Part shown: piece after piece, positions 4,840 to 6,578 of the stretch | How positions within the stretch are numbered: position 1 is the stretch's first letter | Layout: the number at the start of each line of letters is the position of its first letter | Source of the DNA: an uncultured Eubacteriaceae bacterium | Lineage (GTDB): Bacteria > Bacillota > Clostridia > Eubacteriales > UBA1433 | NCBI GenBank assembly: GCA_937914785.1 | Contig: CALGIV010000241.1 | Location: 1 to 6,578 of the forward strand | Length of the DNA: 6,578 nt | Direction of reading: 5' to 3' | Position numbers and translations under genes: made by a program | Notes under the pieces: model-generated | Databases searched by the model: none | What the model was told of the DNA's origin: nothing | Seen by the model: the letters and a program-made list of their open reading frames with translations, nothing else

Positions 4840-6024
4840 TTATGGTCGGTGTCGTCGTGCTACTTCACAAAACCGTTCCATTGCTTTTTCAAGCACGCTG
4901 CGCGGGCAGGCGAGGTTCAAGCGTTCGAAGCCTGCGCCTTCTTCGCCGAAGATGTAACCTTCATTAAAAAACAGGTGCGCGTTGTGCATTTCTTCTTTCA
5001 GGCGTTCTTTGCTCAGGCTCATCTTGCGGCAGTCCAGCCACATCAGGTAGGTGCCTTCAAGGTCGAATACCCCAATATGCGGGGCATATTCTTGAATGTA
5101 TTTTTTCGTGAAATTATAATTATCATGAATATATTGATTTAACTCGTCAAGCCAGCCTTCGCAGGACGTATAGGCGATCTCGCAGGCTTTCCACGAGAGC
5201 ACGGAAGAGGTGCCGGCGTAGATGGCGTCGTACTGCGCTTTAAACTGCTCGCGCAGAGCGGCGTTGGAGATGATGATATTTGAATGGTTCAATCCGGCCA
5301 GATTAAAGGTCTTGCTCGGCGCGGTGCACGTGATCGTAATATCGGCAATCGCCTCTGAAAGCGTAGCCATCACGGTATGGCGATGGCCGGGCATAATAAA
5401 ATCTGCGTGGATTTCATCCGAGATCAGCAAAAGGTCGTTTTCCAGACAGATTTGGGCGATGCGCAGCAAGTCTTCCTTCGGCCAGACGCGGCCGCCGGGA
5501 TTGTGCGGCGAACAGAACAACAAGATTTTATTGTTGGGATCTTTAGCCTTTTTCTCAAGGTCATCAAAGTCGATTTCATAGCGCGCATTGCCTTCTAAGA
5601 GTGGGCTGCGCACGACTTTGCAGCTATTTTTTTCGATGGCGGCATAGAAAGGGAAATAGACGGGCGGCATAATAATAACGCCGTCGCCGGGGGCGGAAAA
5701 AGCTTTAATCGCCGCGGTAAACGCGCTGACGACGCCGGGGGTGATGACGACCCATTCGTCCTGAATTTGCCAGCCGAGGCGTCTGTCCATCCAACTGCGC
5801 AGCGCGTCGTAGTAGGATGGAACGATTACTGTGTAGCCGAGAATCGTATCGTCTAAATATCGCTTTAAACCTTCGACGATTTCCGGCGGGGTTGCAAATT
5901 CCATATCCGCCGTTGAGAGCGGCACGATATCTTTGGGAAGATCGGACATACTCCTGTGCATGGCATCCCATTTTTCGCTGCCGACACCAATTCGAGGTTT
6001 ATAAATATCAAAATTGTATTCCAT
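4840..6024 (-). CDS. MalY/PatB-family PLP-dependent C-S lyase (cystathionine beta-lyase-like aminotransferase fold)
   Basis: A 394-residue, full-length fold-type I PLP enzyme of the MalY/PatB group. Members cleave the C-S bond of cystathionine or cysteine conjugates, giving homocysteine or a thiol plus pyruvate and ammonia; E. coli MalY also represses the maltose regulator. The N-terminal region has the group's pattern KWD (18-20) and PLSTADMEF (35-43). The cofactor site is seen as SPHNPGGRVW (172-181), with N175; SDEIHADF (202-209), with D203 facing the pyridine nitrogen; and SKTFNLAGL (237-245), where K238 is the Schiff-base lysine. The C-terminal RLNLACPR (368-375) holds the carboxylate-binding arginine. 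The ATG is preceded by AAAGGCGG (6040-6033). The gene has no visible sulfur-metabolism neighbour and is divergent from pta. The exact substrate cannot be told from sequence alone, so I give no symbol. Confidence 0.9.
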   Translation of the reverse strand: MEYNFDIYKPRIGVGSEKWDAMHRSMSDLPKDIVPLSTADMEFATPPEIVEGLKRYLDDTILGYTVIVPSYYDALRSWMDRRLGWQIQDEWVVITPGVVSAFTAAIKAFSAPGDGVIIMPPVYFPFYAAIEKNSCKVVRSPLLEGNARYEIDFDDLEKKAKDPNNKILLFCSPHNPGGRVWPKEDLLRIAQICLENDLLLISDEIHADFIMPGHRHTVMATLSEAIADITITCTAPSKTFNLAGLNHSNIIISNAALREQFKAQYDAIYAGTSSVLSWKACEIAYTSCEGWLDELNQYIHDNYNFTKKYIQEYAPHIGVFDLEGTYLMWLDCRKMSLSKERLKEEMHNAHLFFNEGYIFGEEGAGFERLNLACPRSVLEKAMERFCEVARRHRP

Positions 6025-6051
6025 AAAAGTCCGCCTTTCTTTTAGCTAATC

Positions 6052-6088
6052 TTAATACAAGCTTAGCACTAAATTGAAAATTAGTCAA
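6052..6088 (-). promoter_or_regulatory. Candidate promoters of the MalY-type gene
   Basis: Two overlapping minus-strand options have 17-base spacing. One is TTGACT (6088-6083) with TAAGCT (6065-6060), a good -35 but a poor -10. The other is TTTTCA (6080-6075) with TATTAA (6057-6052). Either gives a leader of roughly 25-35 bases. The first overlaps the CAATTT half-site described next. Confidence 0.4.
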
Positions 6089-6100
6089 TTTCGAAAATTG
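6071..6100. promoter_or_regulatory. Operator-like cluster of three AAATTG half-sites
   Basis: AAATTG (6071-6076), CAATTT (6086-6091) and AAATTG (6095-6100) are three copies of one hexamer in alternating orientation. The last two form an inverted repeat with a 3-base spacer (CGA). They lie between the divergent starts, directly upstream of the pta -35 and across the likely promoter of the MalY-type gene, where a repressor or activator could act on both. The local sequence is AT-rich, so chance remains possible. Confidence 0.35.
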
Positions 6101-6101
6101 C

Positions 6102-6130
6102 TTGTATTTGGCGGTTGTTTTTACTATAAT
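6102..6130 (+). promoter_or_regulatory. Promoter of pta
   Basis: TTGTAT (6102-6107) and a perfect TATAAT (6125-6130) are spaced by 17 bases, a good sigma-A type promoter. Transcription would begin near 6137, leaving a leader of about 48 bases before the ATG. Confidence 0.75.
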
Positions 6131-6184
6131 AGATTCAAAGAAAGTAAGAAGCTGAAAAGCGAAAAATTCAGGGAGGTAATTAAA

Positions 6185-6578
6185 ATGGACCTTATTCAAA
6201 GCATTCGCGACAGAGCAAAACTTCAGGGCAAACATATTGTTTTGGCCGAAGGGACAGAAAAGCGGACGATTGCTGCTGCGGAGATTATCACTAAAGAGAA
6301 AATCGCGACGGTAACCCTTGTCGGCCCGGTCGACGAAGTGCAAAAAGTTGCAAAAGAAAACGGCGTCAGTTTAGACGGCGTTGAGATTGTAGATCCTGAG
6401 AAATCACCGGATTTTCAAGCGTATGCGGAAGAATTCTGTGAAATGAGAAAAGCCAAAGGCATGACGATGGAAAAAGCGGTGGAAACGATGAAGAACCCGC
6501 TCTACTTCGGCGTGATGATGGTTTATAAAGATAAGGCGTACGGTATGGTTGCGGGTGCGCAAAATGCGACGGGGGATG
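6185..6578 (+). CDS. pta: Phosphate acetyltransferase, N-terminal part (cut by window end)
   Basis: The first 131 codons of a phosphotransacetylase, which interconverts acetyl-CoA and acetyl phosphate; with acetate kinase it makes ATP during fermentation to acetate. The start is clear: GGGAGGTAA at 6171-6179 lies before the ATG. The N-terminus MDLIQSIRDRA, the strand IVLAEGTEKRT (18-28), the DPEKSP segment (70-75), the KGMTMEKA stretch (91-98), FGVMMV (108-113) and GMVAGAQNATGD (120-131) are those of short, single-domain Pta enzymes of about 330 residues; the rest lies beyond the window. Residue 119 is Tyr where the family usually has Asp (ADG). A phosphate butyryltransferase is less likely from these motifs. 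The gene has its own promoter; acetate kinase, its usual partner, may follow outside the window. Confidence 0.87.
   Translation, partial: MDLIQSIRDRAKLQGKHIVLAEGTEKRTIAAAEIITKEKIATVTLVGPVDEVQKVAKENGVSLDGVEIVDPEKSPDFQAYAEEFCEMRKAKGMTMEKAVETMKNPLYFGVMMVYKDKAYGMVAGAQNATGD

Noticed and set aside
4765..5142. 125-codon plus-strand frame after folT
   Set aside because: It runs through the terminator hairpin and then antisense to the MalY-type gene; its Phe/Ala-rich translation is a shadow.
6008..6343. 111-codon minus-strand frame covering the spacer and the start of pta
   Set aside because: It overlaps the pta start antisense and runs through the divergent promoter region into the MalY-type gene. 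Low-complexity composition, no family resemblance.

Overview
The window reads as chromosomal DNA of a low-to-mid GC, probably anaerobic member of the Bacillota. Strong AGGAGG-type Shine-Dalgarno sites, a tetrahydrofolate (THF) riboswitch in front of folT, an fchA-folD pair and a divergent FolD of the type I associate with Clostridia all point this way. Negativicutes is a possible placement but only a guess. I see no rRNA, tRNA, CRISPR array, transposase or phage gene.

Layout. Positions 1-432 hold no confident gene. The GC-richer part (about 8-300) is full of inverted repeats, including 14-bp plus 5-bp arms 150 bases apart. The AT-rich part (300-432) carries, on the minus strand, a stop-free continuation of the frame of the next gene. 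A CPBP-family membrane protease (433-1860, minus) is divergent from a GNAT acetyltransferase (1996-2511, plus). Next comes a plus-strand folate cassette: fchA (2599-3237), folD (3238-4080), a THF riboswitch with a Shine-Dalgarno-masking hairpin (about 4105-4253), and folT (4260-4775). A bidirectional terminator separates folT from a convergent MalY/PatB-type PLP enzyme (4840-6024, minus). A divergent promoter region with repeated half-sites leads to the start of pta (6185 onward, cut by the window edge).

How the genes work together. FchA, FolD and FolT form a one-carbon/folate unit. FolD would oxidise methylene-THF to methenyl-THF, FchA would hydrolyse or deaminate to the methenyl/formyl level, and FolT is the substrate-binding membrane subunit of an ECF folate importer whose energising module lies elsewhere. 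The FolD here lacks the lysine needed for the cyclohydrolase step and the glutamine that assists it. This suggests the usual bifunctional enzyme has been split, with FchA taking the hydrolytic half. The riboswitch sits between the two enzymes and the transporter, so folate status could shut off uptake separately from the enzymes.

Most notable points: the split FolD/FchA arrangement, the readable switching mechanism of the THF riboswitch, and the unexplained structured element at 8-300.
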